Positions 37,101-50,000 of a stretch of DNA of 64,000 bases are shown here, piece after piece. Below the pieces are notes generated by a model. The model was given only the letters and a program-made list of their open reading frames with translations. It was not told where the DNA came from and searched no databases. The translations under genes and the position numbers were made by a program. Source of the DNA: Agelaius tricolor (lineage: Eukaryota > Chordata > Aves > Passeriformes > Icteridae); NCBI GenBank assembly GCA_023055355.1, contig JALJCS010000051.1, positions 2,728,001-2,792,000 on the forward strand, given 5' to 3'. How positions within the stretch are numbered: the stretch's first letter is position 1; each line of letters begins with the position of its first letter.

Positions 37101-40100
37101 CCCAGCTCTGTGGGGACATCAGGTCTACCCCAGCTCCGTCCGGGGACAACAGGTCTACCCAGCTCTGTAGGGACAACTGGTCTACCTCAGCTCAATAGGG
37201 GCAACAGGTCTACCCTTGTTCCGTAGGGCTAGCAGATCGCTGCCACAAAGTCCTGGGGAGACAACAGGTCTACCGCGTTTTCATCTGGACACCAGGTCTA
37301 CCCCGGCTTCTCAGGGAGACCAGGTCTACCTCGCTCCAGCGGAACATCAGGTCGTCCTCGCCCTGGCGGGACAACAGGTCTTCCCCGACCCTGGCCAGGG
37401 ACAACAGGTCTACCCGGGCTTCGCTGGGACATCAGGTCTACCCCAGCTCCGTCCGGAGACAACAGGTCTACCCCGGCCCTGGGCAGGACAACAGGTCTAC
37501 CCTGGCTTCACTGGGACATCAGGTCTACCCGAGCTCCGGCCAGGGACAACAGGTCTACCCAGCTCTGTAGGGACATCAGGTCTACCCGAGCTCCGTCCGG
37601 GGACAACAAGTCTACCCAGCTCTGTAGGGACATCTGGTCTACCCCAGCTCCGGCCAGGGACAACAGGTCTACCCAGCTCCGTAGGGACATCAGGTCTACC
37701 CCAGCTCCGGCCAGGGACAACAGGTCTACCCTGCTCTGTAGGGACAACTGGTCTACCTCAGCTCAATAGGGGCAACAGGTCTACCCTTGTTCCGTAGGGC
37801 TAGCAGATCTCTGTCACAAAGTCCTGGGAACACAACAGGTCTACCCCGATTCCAGCGGGACACCAGGTCTACCCCGGATTCTCTGTGACACCAGGTCTAG
37901 CTCTCTCCCGTGGGACATCAGGTCGTCCTCGCCCTGGCCGGACAACAGGTCTACCCCGGCCCTGGCCAGGACAACAGGTCGACCCTGGTTTCGCTGGGAC
38001 ATCAGGTCTACCCCAGCTGCGTCCAGGGACAAGAGGTCTACCCAGCTCTGTAGGGACATCAGGTCTACCCCAGCTCCGTCCGGGGACAACAGGTCTACCC
38101 TGCTCTGTAGGGACAACTGGTCTACCTCAGCTCAATAGGGGCAACAGGTCTACCCTTGTTCCGTAGGGCTAGCAGATCGCTGCCACAAAGTCCTGGGGAG
38201 ACAACAGGTCTACCGCGTTTTCATCTGGACACCAGGTCTACCCCGGCTTCTCAAGGAGACCAGGTCTACCTCGCTCCAGCGGAACATCAGGTCGTCCTCG
38301 CCCTGGCGGGACAACAGGTCTTCCCCGACCCTGGCCAGGGACAACATGTCTACCCTGGCTTCGCTGGGACATCAGGTCTACCCCAGCTCCGTCCGGAGAC
38401 AACAGGTCTACCCCAGCCCTGGGCAGGACAACAGGTCTACCCACGCTTCACTGGAACATCAGGTCTTCCCCAGCTCCGTCCGGGGACAACAGGTCTACCC
38501 AGCTCTGTAGGGACAACTGGTCTACCTCAACTCAATAGGGGCAACAGGTCTACCCTTATATCGTAGGGCTAGCAGATCTCTGTCACAAAGTCCTGGGGAG
38601 ACAACAGGTCTACCCCGATTCCAGCGGGACACCAGGTCTACCCCGGCTTCTCTGGGAGACCAGGTCTACCTCGCCCCAGCGGGACATCAGGTCGTCCCTG
38701 CCCTGGCGGGACAACAGGTCTACCCCGGCCCTGGCCAGGACAACAGGTCTACCCAGGCTTCGCTGGGACATCAGGTCTACCCCAGCACTGTCCGGGGACA
38801 ACCGGTCTACCCAGCTCTGTAGGGACATCAGGTCTACCCCAGCTCCAGCCAGGGACAAGAGGTCTACCCAGCTCTGTAGGGACATCAGGTCTACCCCAGC
38901 TCCGGCCAGGGACAACAGGTCTACCCTGCTCTGTAGGGGCATCGGGTCTACCCGAGTTCCGGCCAGGGACAAAAGTTCTAAACTGCTCTGTAGGGACATC
39001 AGGTCTACCCCAGCTCCGTCCGGGGACAACAGGTCTACCCAGCTCTGTGGGGACATCAGGTCTACCCCAGCTCCGTCCGGGGACAACAGGTCTACCCTGC
39101 TCTGTAGGGACAACTGGTCTACCTCAACTCAATAGGGGCAACAGGTCTACCCTTGTTCCGTAGGGCTAGCAGATCTCTGTCACAAAGTCCTGGGGAGACA
39201 ACAGGTCTACCCCGATTCCAGCGGGACACCAGGTCTACCCCGGATTCTCTGTGACACCAGGTCTAGCTCTCTCCCGTGGGACATCAGGTTGTCCTCGCCC
39301 TGGCCGGACAACAGGTCTACCCCGGCCCTGGCCAGGACAACAGGTCGACCCTGGCTTCGCTGGGACATCAGGTCTACCCCAGCTGCGTCCAGGGACAAGA
39401 GGTCTACCCAGCTCTGTAGGGACATCAGGTCTACCCCAGCTCCGTCCGGGGACAACAGGTCTACCCAGCTCTGTAGGGACAACTGGTCTACCTCAGCTCA
39501 ATAGGGGCAACAGGTCTACCCTTGTTCCGTAGGGCTAGCAGATCTCTGCCACAAAGTCCTGGGGAGACAACAGGTCTACCGCGTTTTCATCTGGACACCA
39601 GGTCTACCCCGGCTTCTCAGGGAGACCAGGTCTACCTCGCTCCAGCGGAACATCAGGTCGTCCTCGCCCTGGCGGGACAACAGGTCTTCCACGACCCTGG
39701 CCAGGGACAACAGGTCTACCCGGGCTTCGCTGGGACATCAGGTCTACCCCAGCTCCGTCCGGAGACAACAGGTCTACCCCGGCCCTGGGCAGGATAACAG
39801 GTCTACCCTGGCTTCACTGGGACATCAGGTCTACCTGAGCTCCGGCCAGGGACAACAGGTCTACCCAGCTCTGTAGGGACATCAGGTCTACCCGAGCTCC
39901 GTCCGGGGACAACAGGTCTACCCAGCTCTGTAGGGACATCAGGTCTACCCCAGCTCCGTCCGGGGAAAACAGGTCTACCCTGATCTGTAGGGACAACTGG
40001 TCTACCTCAGCTCAATAGGGGCAACAGGTCTACATTTGTTCCGTAGGGCAAGCAGATCTCTGTCACCAAGTCCTGGGGAGACAACAGGTCTACCGCGTTT

Positions 40101-42578
40101 TCATCTGGACACCAGGTCTACCCCGGCTTCTCAGGGAGACCAGGTCTACCTCGCTCCAGCGGAACATCAGGTCGTCCTCGCCCTGGCGGGACAACAGGTC
40201 TTCCCCGACCCTGGCCAGGGACAACATGTCTACCCTGGCTTCGCTGGGACATCAGGTCTACCCCAGCTCCGTCCGGAGACAACAGGTCTACCCCGGCCCT
40301 GGGCAGGACAACAGGTCTACCCACGCTTCACTGGAACATCAGGTCTTCCCCAGCTCCGTCCGGGGACAACAGGTCTACCCAGCTCTGTAGGGACAACTGG
40401 TCTACCTCAACTCAATAGGGGCAACAGGTCTACCCTTATATCGTAGGGCTAGCAGATCTCTGTCACAAAGTCCTGGGGAGACAACAGGTCTACCCCGATT
40501 CCAGCGGGACACCAGGTCTACCCCGGCTTCTCTGGGAGACCAGGTCTACCTCGCCCCAGCGGGACATCAGGTCGTCCCTGCCCTGGCGGGACAACAGGTC
40601 TACCCCGGCCCTGGCCAGGACAACAGGTCTACCCAGGCTTCGCTGGGACATCAGGTCTACCCCAGCACTGTCCGGGGACAACAGGTCTACCCAGCTCTGT
40701 AGGGACATCAGGTCTACCCCACCTCCATCCGGGGACAACAGGTCTACCCAGCTCTGTAGGGACATCAGGTCTACCTCAGGTCAATAGGGGCAACAGGTCT
40801 ACCCTTGTTCCGTAGGGCTAGCAGATCTCTGTCACCAAGTCCTGGGGAGACAACAGGTCTACCGCGTTTTCAGCTAGACACCAGGTCTACCCCGGCTTCT
40901 CAGGGAGACCAGGTCTACCTCGCTCCAGAGGAACATCAGGTCGTCCTCGCCCTGGCGGGACAACAGGTCTTCCCCGACCCTGGCCAGGGACAACATGTCT
41001 ACCCAGGCTTCGCTGGGACATCAGGTCTACCCCAGCACTGTCCGGGGACAACAGGTCTACCCAGCTCTGTAGGGACATCAGGTCTACCCCAGCTCCAGCC
41101 AGGGACAACAGGTCTACCCTGCTCTGTAGGGACAACTGGTCTACCTCAGCTCAATAGGGGCAACAGGTCTACCCTTGTTCCGTAGGGCTAGCAGATCTCT
41201 GTCACAAAGTCCTGGAAAGACAACAGGTCTACCCCGATTCCAGCGGGACACCAGGTCTACCCCGGCTTCTCTGGGAGACCAGGTCTACCTCGCCCCAGCG
41301 GGACATCAGGTCGTCCCTGCCCTGGCGGGACAACAGGTCTACCCCGGCCCTGGCCAGGACAACAGGTCTACCCAGGCTTCGCTGGGACATCAGGTCTACC
41401 CCAGCTCCAGCCAGGGACAACAGGTCTACCCAGCTCTGTAGGGACATCAGGTCTACCCCAGCTCCAGCCAGGGACAACAGGTCTACCCAGCTCTGTAGGG
41501 ACATCAGGTCTACCTCAGCTCAATAGGGGCAACAGGTCTACCCTTGTTCCGTAGGGCTAGCAGATCTCTGTCACAAAGTCCTGGAAAGACAACAGGTCTA
41601 CCCCGATTCCAGCGGGACTCCAGGTCTACCCTGGCTTCTCTGGGAGACCAGGTCTACCTCGCCCCAGCGGGACATCAGGTCGTCCCTGCCCTGGCGGGAC
41701 AACAGGTCTACCCCGGCCCTGGCCAGGACAACAGGTCGACCTTGGCTTCGCTGGGACATCAGGTCTACCCCAGCTGCGTCCAGGGACAAGAGGTCTACCC
41801 AGCTCTGTAGGGACATCAGGTCTACCCAAGCTCCGGCAAGGGACAACAGGTCGACCCAGCTCTGTAGGGACATCAGGTCTACCCCAGCTCCGTCCGGGGA
41901 CAACAGGTCTACCCAGCTCTGTGGGGACATCAGGTCTACCCCAGCTCCGTCCGGGGACAACAGGTCTACCCTGCTCTGTAGGGACAACTGGTCTACCTCA
42001 TCTCAATAGGGACAACAGGTCTACCCTTATATCGTAGGGCTAGCAGATCTCTGTCACAAAATCCTGGGGAGACAACAGGTCTACCCCGATTCCAGCGGGA
42101 CACCAGGTCTACCCCGGCTTCTCTGTGACACCAGGTCTAGCTCTCTCCCGTGGGACATCAGGTCGTCCTCGCCCTGGCCGGACAACAGGTCTACCACGGC
42201 CCTGGCCAGGACAACAGGTCGACCCTGGCTTCGCTGGGACATCAGGTCTACCCCAGCTGCGTCCAGGGACAAGAGGTCTACCCAGCTCTGTAGGGACATC
42301 AGGTCTACCCCAGCTCCGGCCAGGGACAACAGGTCTACCCTGCTCTGTAGGGACATCGGGTCTACCCGAGTTCCGGCCAGGGACAAAAGGTCTACCCTGC
42401 TCTGTAGGGACATCAGGTCTACCCCAGCTCCGTCCGGGGACAACAGGTCTACCCAGCTCTGTGGGGACATCAGGTCTACCCCAGCTCCGTCCGGGGACAA
42501 CAGGTCTACCCTGCTCTGTAGGGACAACTGGTCTACCTCAACTCAATAGGGGCAACAGGTCTACCCTTGTTCCGTAGG
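31105..42578 (+). repeat. 12-kb super-repeat, copy 3 (last unit replaced)
   Basis: Unit order and lengths equal those of copy 1 from 369 (31105) to 540 (42039), at a constant offset of 27,078 bp. I noticed only about ten base differences from copy 1 over its full length, for example near 32645 (GGAGAAAACAGG), 33817, 35281, 36565, 39835 (CCTGAGCTCC) and 41534. The 571-bp unit that should close it is replaced by a 369-bp unit at 42579, so the regime ends here. Confidence 0.91.
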
Positions 42579-42947
42579 GCTAGCAGATCTCTGTCACAAA
42601 GTCCTGGGGAGACAACAGGTCTACCCCGAATCCAGCGGGACACCAGGTCTACCCCGGATTCTCTGTGACAGCAGGTCTAACTCGCTCCCGTGGGACATCA
42701 GGTCGTCCTCGCCCTGGCCGGACAACAGGTCTACCCCGGCCCTGGCCAGGACAACAGGTCTACCCAGGCTTCGCTGGGACATCAGGTCTACCCCAGCTCC
42801 GTCCAGAGACAACAGGTCTACCCAGCTCTGTAGGGACATCAGGTCTACCCCACCTCCATCCGGGGACAACAGGTCTACCCAGCTCTGTAGGGACATCAGG
42901 TCTACCTCAGCTCAATAGGGGCAACAGGTCTACCCTTGTTCCGTAGG
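42579..42947 (+). repeat. Transition unit between the two super-repeat regimes
   Basis: The first roughly 150 bp match the head of the units at 15501 and 30534 (CCGAATCCAGCGG, GTGACAGCAGGTCTAACTC). At about 42732-42740 the match stops: those units have CCGACCCTGGCCAGGG, while this one has CCGGCCCTGGCCAGG and continues with CAGGCTTCGCTGGG, CTCCGTCCAGAGACAAC and CCACCTCCATCCGGG, typical of the right-hand regime. This marks the boundary of the 12-kb register. Confidence 0.85.
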
Positions 42948-45900
42948 GCTAGCAGATCTCTGTCACCAAGTCCTGGGGAGACAACAGGTCTACCGCGTTT
43001 TCAGCTAGACACCAGGTCTACCCCGGCTTCTCAGGGAGACCAGGTCTACCTCGCTCCAGCGGAACATCAGGTCGTCCTCGCCCTGGCGGGACAACAGGTC
43101 TTCCCCGACCCTGGCCAGGGACAACATGTCTACCCAGGCTTCGCTGGGACATCAGGTCTACCCCAGCACTGTCCGGGGACAACAGGTCTACCCAGCTCTG
43201 TAGGGACATCAGGTCTACCCCAGCTCCAGCCAGGGACAACAGGTCTACCCTGCTCTGTAGGGACAACTGGTCTACCTCAGCTCAATAGGGGCAACAGGTC
43301 TACCCTTGTTCCATAGGGCTAGCAGATCTCTGTCACAAAGTCCTGGAAAGACAACAGGTCTACCCCGATTCCAGCGGGACACCAGGTCTACCCCGGATTC
43401 TCTGTGACACCAGGTCTAGCTCTCTCCCGTGGGACATCAGGTCGTCCTCGCCCTGGCCGGACAACAGGTCTACCCCGGCCCTGGCCAGGACAACAGGTCT
43501 ACCCAGGCTTCGCTGGGACATCAGGTCTACCCCAGCTCCGTCCAGAGACAACAGGTCTACCCAGCTCTGTAGGGACATCAGGTCTACCCCAGCTCCGTCC
43601 GGGGACAACAGGTCTACCCAGCTCTGTAGGGACAACTGGTCTACCTCAGCTCAATAGGGGCAACAGGTCTACCCTTGTTCCGTAGGGCTAGCAGATCTCT
43701 GCCACAAAGTCCTGGGGAGACAACAGGTCTACCCCGATTCCAGCGGGACACCAGGTCTACCCCGGCTTCTCTGGGAGAACAGGTCTACCTCGCCCCAGCG
43801 GAACATCAGGTCGTCCCTGCCCTGGCGGGACAACAGGTCTACCCCGGCCCTGGCCAGGACAACAGGTCTACCCAGGCTTCGCTGGGACATCAGGTCTACC
43901 CCAGCACTGTCCGGGGACAACAGGTCTACCCAGCTCTGTAGGGACATCAGGTCTACCCCAGCTCCAGCCAGGGACAACAGGTCTACCCTGCTCTGTAGGG
44001 ACAACTGGTCTACCTCAGCTCAATAGGGGCAACAGGTCTACCCTTGTTCCGTAGGGCTAGCAGATCTCTGCCACAAAGTCCTGGGGAGACAACAGGTCTA
44101 CCCCGATTCCAGCGGGACACCAGGTCTACCCCGGATTCTCTGTGACACCAGGTCTAGCTCTCTCCCGTGGGACATCAGGTCGTCCTCGCCCTGGCCGGAC
44201 AACAGGTCTACCCCGGCCCTGGCCAGGACAACAGGTCGACCCAGGCTTCGCTGGGACATCAGGTCTACCCCAGCTGCGTCCAGGGACAAGAGGTCTACCC
44301 AGCTCTGTAGGGACATCAGGTCTACCCCAGCTCCAGCCAGGGACAACATGTCTATCCTGCTCTGTAGGGACATCGGGTCTACCCGAGCTCCGGCCAGGGA
44401 CAAAAGGTCTACCCTGCTCTGTAGGGACATCAGGTCTACCCCAGCTCCGTCCGGGGACAACAGGTCTACCCAGCCCTGTAGGGACATCAGGTCTACCCCA
44501 GCTCCGTCCGGGGACAACAGGTCTACCCTGCTCTGTAGGGACAACTGGTCTACCTCAACTCAATAGGGGCAACAGGTCTACCCTTGTTCCGTAGAGCTAG
44601 CAGATCTCTGTCACAAAGTCCTGGGGAGACAACAGGTCTACCCCGATTCCAGCGGGACACCAGGTCTACCCCGGATTCTCTGGGAGACCAGGTCTACCTC
44701 GCCCCAGCGGGACATCAGGTCGTCCTTGCCCTGGCGGGACAACAGGTCTACCCCGGCCCTGGCCAGGACAACAGGTCTACCCAGGCTTCGCTGGGACATC
44801 AGGTCTACCCCAGCTCCGTCCAGAGACAACAGGTCTACCCAGCTCTGTAGGGACATCAGGTCTACCCCACCTCCATCCGGGGACAACAGGTCTACCCTTG
44901 TTCCGTAGGGCAAGCAGATCTCTGTCACCAAGTCCTGGGGAGACAACAGGTCTACCGCGTTTTCAGCTAGACACCAGGTCTACCCCGGCTTCTCAGGGAG
45001 ACCAGGTCTACCTCGCTCCAGCGGAACATCAGGTCGTCCTCGCCCTGGCGGGACAAAAGGTCTTCCCCGACCCTGGCCAGGGACAACAGGTCTACACTGG
45101 CTTCGCTGGGACATCAGGTCTACCCCACCTCCATCCGGAGACAACAGGTCTACCCCGGCCCTGGGCAGGACAACAGGTCTACCCACGCTTCACTGGGACA
45201 TCAGGTCTACCCGAGCTCCGGCCAGGGACAACAGGTCTACCCTGCTCTGTAGGGAGATCAGGTCTTCCCCAGCTCCGTCCGGGGACAACAGGTCTACCCA
45301 GCTCTGTAGGGACATCAGGTCTACCCCAGCTCCGTCCGGGGACAACAGGTCTACCCAGCTCTGTAGGGACAACTGGTCTACCTCAACTCAATAAGGGCAA
45401 CAGGTCTACCCTTGTTCCGTAGGGCTAGCAGATCTCTGTCACAAAGTCCTGGGGAAACAACAGGTCTACCCCGATTCCAGCGGGACACCATGTCTACCCC
45501 GGCTTCTCTGGGAGACCAGGTCTACCTCGCCCCAGCGGGACATCAGGTCGTCCTTGCCCTGGCGGGACAACAGGTCTACCCCGGCCCTGGCCAGGACAAC
45601 AGGTCTACCCAGGCTTCGCTGGGACATCAGGTCTACCCCAGCACTGTCCGGGGACAACAGGTCTACCCAGCTCTGTAGGGACATCAGGTCTACCCGAGCT
45701 CCGTCTGGGGACAACAAGTCTACCCAGCTCTGTAGGGACATCAGGTCTACCTCAGCTCCATCCAGGGACAACAGGTCTACCCAGCTCTGTAGGGACATCA
45801 GGTCTACCCCACCTCCAGCTAGGGACAACAGGTCTACCCAGCTCTGTAGGGACATCAGGTCTACCTCAGCTCAATAGGGGCAACAGGTCTACATTTGTTC

Positions 45901-47017
45901 CGTAGGGCAAGCAGATCTCTGTCACCAAGTCCTGGGGAGACAACAGGTCTACCGCGTTTTCATCTGGACACCAGGTCTACCCCGGCTTCTCTGGGAGACC
46001 AGGTCTACCTCGCTCCAGCGGAACATCAGGTCGTCCTCGCCCTGGCGGGACAACAGGTCTTCCCCGACCCTGGCCAGGGACAACAGGTCTACCCGGGCTT
46101 CGCTGGGACATCAGGTCTACCCCAGCTCCGTCCGGAGACAACAGGTCTACCCCGGCCCTGGGCAGGACAACAGGTCTACCCTGGCTTCACTGGGACATCA
46201 GGTCTACCCCAGCTCCGTCCGGGGACAACAGGTCTACCCAGCTCTGTAGGGACATCAGGTCTACCCGAGCTCCGTCCGGGGACAACAAGTCTACCCAGCT
46301 CTGTAGGGACATCTGGTCTACCCCAGCTCCGGCCAGGGACAACAGGTCTACCCAGCTCTGTAGGGACATCAGGTCTACCCCAGCTCCGGCCAGGGACAAC
46401 AGGTCTACCCTGCTCTGTAGGGACAACTGGTCTACCTCAGCTCAATAGGGGCAACAGGTCTACCCTTGTTCCGTAGGGCTAGCAGATCTCTGTCACAAAG
46501 TCCTGGAAAGACAACAGGTCTACCCCGATTCCAGCGGGACACCAGGTCTACCCCGGATTCTCTGTGACACCAGGTCTAGCTCTCTCCCGTGGGACATCAG
46601 GTCATCCTCTCCCTGGCCGTACAACAGGTCTACCGCGGCCCTGGCCAGGACAACAGGTCGACCCTGGCTTCGCTGGGACATCAGGTCTACCCCAGCTGCG
46701 TCCAGGGACAAGAGGTCTACCCAGCTCTGTAGGGACATCAGGTCTACCCCAGCTCCGGCCAGGGACAACAGGTCTACCCTGCTCTGTAGGGACATCGGGT
46801 CGACCCGAGTTCCGTCCAGGGACAAAAGGTCTACCCTGCTCTGTAGGGACATCAGGTCTACCCCGGCTCCGTCCGGGGACAACAGGTCTACCCAGCTCTG
46901 TGGGGACATCAGGTCTACCCCAGCTCCGTCCGGGGACAACAGGTCTACCCTGCTCTGTAGGGACAACTGGTCTACCTCAACTCAATAGGGGCAACAGGTC
47001 TACCCTTGTTCCGTAGG
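42948..47017 (+). repeat. 4,070-bp super-repeat, copy 1
   Basis: Nine units: 370 (42948), 369 (43318), 369 (43687), 540 (44056), 314 (44596), 514 (44910), 483 (45424), 571 (45907) and 540 (46478). It is repeated at 47018 with the same lengths, but with scattered differences, for example CCATAGGG near 43311 versus CCGTAGGG, and ATAAGGGC near 45390 versus ATAGGGGC. The 314-bp units of the two copies differ as a block. Confidence 0.9.
44596..44909 (+). repeat. 314-bp higher-order unit, subtype 1
   Basis: An 11-monomer unit, 55 bp shorter than the 369-bp class because the two closing monomers containing CTCAATAGG are missing. The landmark before it has GTAGAGCTAGC. Its middle reads GATTCTCTGGGAGACC then CTCGCCCCAGCGG, unlike the other three 314-bp units (48666, 53959, 59823), which read GTGACAGCAGGTCAAACTC. 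Same length but different internal sequence suggests replacement of a block by conversion or double exchange. Confidence 0.82.
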
Positions 47018-50000
47018 GCTAGCAGATCTCTGTCACCAAGTCCTGGGGAGACAACAGGTCTACCGCGTTTTCAGCTAGACACCAGGTCTACCCCGGCTTC
47101 TCAGGGAGACCAGGTCTACCTCGCTCCAGCGGAACATCAGGTCGTCCTCGCCCTGGCGGGACAACAGGTCTTCCCCGACCCTGGCCAGGGACAACATGTC
47201 TACCCAGGCTTCGCTGGGACATCAGGTCTACCCCAGCACTGTCCGGGGACAACAGGTCTACCCAGCTCTGTAGGGACATCAGGTCTACCCCAGCTCCAGC
47301 CAGGGACAACAGGTCTACCCTGCTCTGTAGGGACAACTGGTCTACCTCAGCTCAATAGGGGCAACAGGTCTACCCTTGTTCCGTAGGGCTAGCAGATCTC
47401 TGTCACAAAGTCCTGGAAAGACAACAGGTCTACCCCGATTCCAGCGGGACACCAGGTCTACCCCGGATTCTCTGTGACACCAGGTCTAGCTCTCTCCCGT
47501 GGGACATCAGGTCGTCCTCGCCCTGGCCGGACAACAGGTCTACCCCGGCCCTGGCCAGGACAACAGGTCTACCCTGGCTTCGCTGGGACATCAGGTCTAC
47601 CCCAGCTCCGTCCAGAGACAACAGGTCTACCCAGCTCTGTAGGGACATCAGGTCTACCCCAGCTCCGTCCGGGGACAACAGGTCTACCCAGCTCTGTAGG
47701 GACAACTGGTCTACCTCAGCTCAATAGGGGCAACAGGTCTACCCTTGTTCCGTAGGGCTAGCAGATCTCTGCCACAAAGTCCTGGGGAGACAACAGGTCT
47801 ACCCCGATTCCAGCGGGACACCAGGTCTACCCCGGCTTCTCTGGGAGAACAGGTCTACCTCGCCCCAGCGGAACATCAGGTCGTCCCTGCCCTGGCGGGA
47901 CAACAGGTCTACCCCGGCCCTGGCCAGGACAACAGGTCTACCCAGGCTTCGCTGGGACATCAGGTCTACCCCAGCACTGTCCGGGGACAACAGGTCTACC
48001 CAGCTCTGTAGGGACATCAGGTCTACCCCAGCTCCAGCCAGGGACAACAGGTCTACCCTGCTCTGTAGGGACAACTGGTCTACCTCAGCTCAATAGGGGC
48101 AACAGGTCTACCCTTGTTCCGTAGGGCTAGCAGATCTCTGCCACAAAGTCCTGGGGAGACAACAGGTCTACCCCGATTCCAGCGGGACACCAGGTCTACC
48201 CCGGATTCTCTGTGACACCAGGTCTAGCTCTCTCCCGTGGGACATCAGGTCGTCCTCGCCCTGGCCGGACAACAGGTCTACCCCGGCCCTGGCCAGGACA
48301 ACAGGTCGACCCAGGCTTCGCTGGGACATCAGGTCTACCCCAGCTGCGTCCAGGGACAAGAGGTCTACCCAGCTCTGTAGGGACATCAGGTCTACCCCAG
48401 CTCCAGCCAGGGACAACATGTCTATCCTGCTCTGTAGGGACATCGGGTCTACCCGAGTTCCGGCCAGGGACAAAAGGTCTACCCTGCTCTGTAGGGACAT
48501 CAGGTCTACCCCAGCTCCGTCCGGGGACAACAGGTCTACCCAGCCCTGTAGGGACATCAGGTCTACCCCAGCTCCGTCCGGGGACAACAGGTCTACCCTG
48601 CTCTGTAGGGACAACTGGTCTACCTCAACTCAATAGGGGCAACAGGTCTACCCTTGTTCCGTAGAGCTAGCAGATCTCTGTCACAAAGTCCTGGGGAGAC
48701 AACAGGTCTACCCCGATTCCAGCGGGACACCAGGTCTACCCCGGATTCTCTGTGACAGCAGGTCAAACTCGCTCCCGTGGGACATCAGGTCGTCCTCGCC
48801 CTGGCCGGACAACAGGTCTACCCCGGCCCTGGCCAGGACAACAGGTCTACCCAGGCTTCGCTGGGACATCAGGTCTACCCCAGCTCCGTCCAGAGACAAC
48901 AGGTCTACCCAGCTCTGTAGGGACATCAGGTCTACCCCACCTCCATCCGGGGACAACAGGTCTACCCTTGTTCCGTAGGGCAAGCAGATCTCTGTCACCA
49001 AGTCCTGGGGAGACAACAGGTCTACCGCGTTTTCAGCTAGACACCAGGTCTACCCCGGCTTCTCAGGGAGACCAGGTCTACCTCGCTCCAGCGGAACATC
49101 AGGTCGTCCTCGCCCTGGCGGGACAAAAGGTCTTCCCCGACCCTGGCCAGGGACAACAGGTCTACACTGGCTTCGCTGGGACATCAGGTCTACCCCACCT
49201 CCATCCGGAGACAACAGGTCTACCCCGGCCCTGGGCAGGACAACAGGTCTACCCACGCTTCACTGGGACATCAGGTCTACCCGAGCTCCGGCCAGGGACA
49301 ACAGGTCTACCCTGCTCTGTAGGGAGATCAGGTCTTCCCCAGCTCCGTCCGGGGACAACAGGTCTACCCAGCTCTGTAGGGACATCAGGTCTACCCCAGC
49401 TCCGTCCGGGGACAACAGGTCTACCCAGCTCTGTAGGGACAACTGGTCTACCTCAACTCAATAGGGGCAACAGGTCTACCCTTGTTCCGTAGGGCTAGCA
49501 GATCTCTGTCACAAAGTCCTGGGGAAACAACAGGTCTACCCCGATTCCAGCGGGACACCATGTCTACCCCGGCTTCTCTGGGAGACCAGGTCTACCTCGC
49601 CCCAGCGGGACATCAGGTCGTCCTTGCCCTGGCGGGACAACAGGTCTACCCCGGCCCTGGCCAGGACAACAGGTCTACCCAGGCTTCGCTGGGACATCAG
49701 GTCTACCCCAGCACTGTCCGGGGACAACAGGTCTACCCAGCTCTGTAGGGACATCAGGTCTACCCGAGCTCCGTCTGGGGACAACAAGTCTACCCAGCTC
49801 TGTAGGGACATCAGGTCTACCTCAGCTCCATCCAGGGACAACAGGTCTACCCAGCTCTGTAGGGACATCAGGTCTACCCCACCTCCAGCTAGGGACAACA
49901 GGTCTACCCAGCTCTGTAGGGACATCAGGTCTACCTCAGCTCAATAGGGGCAACAGGTCTACATTTGTTCCGTAGGGCAAGCAGATCTCTGTCACCAAGT

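Noticed and set aside
48752..49492. Longest open frame (246 codons) and similar frames of 90-193 codons as protein-coding genes
   Set aside because: They consist only of satellite monomers, occur on both strands and several frames at once, lack a consistent start, and end at the unit landmark. They follow from a stop-free 57-bp period.
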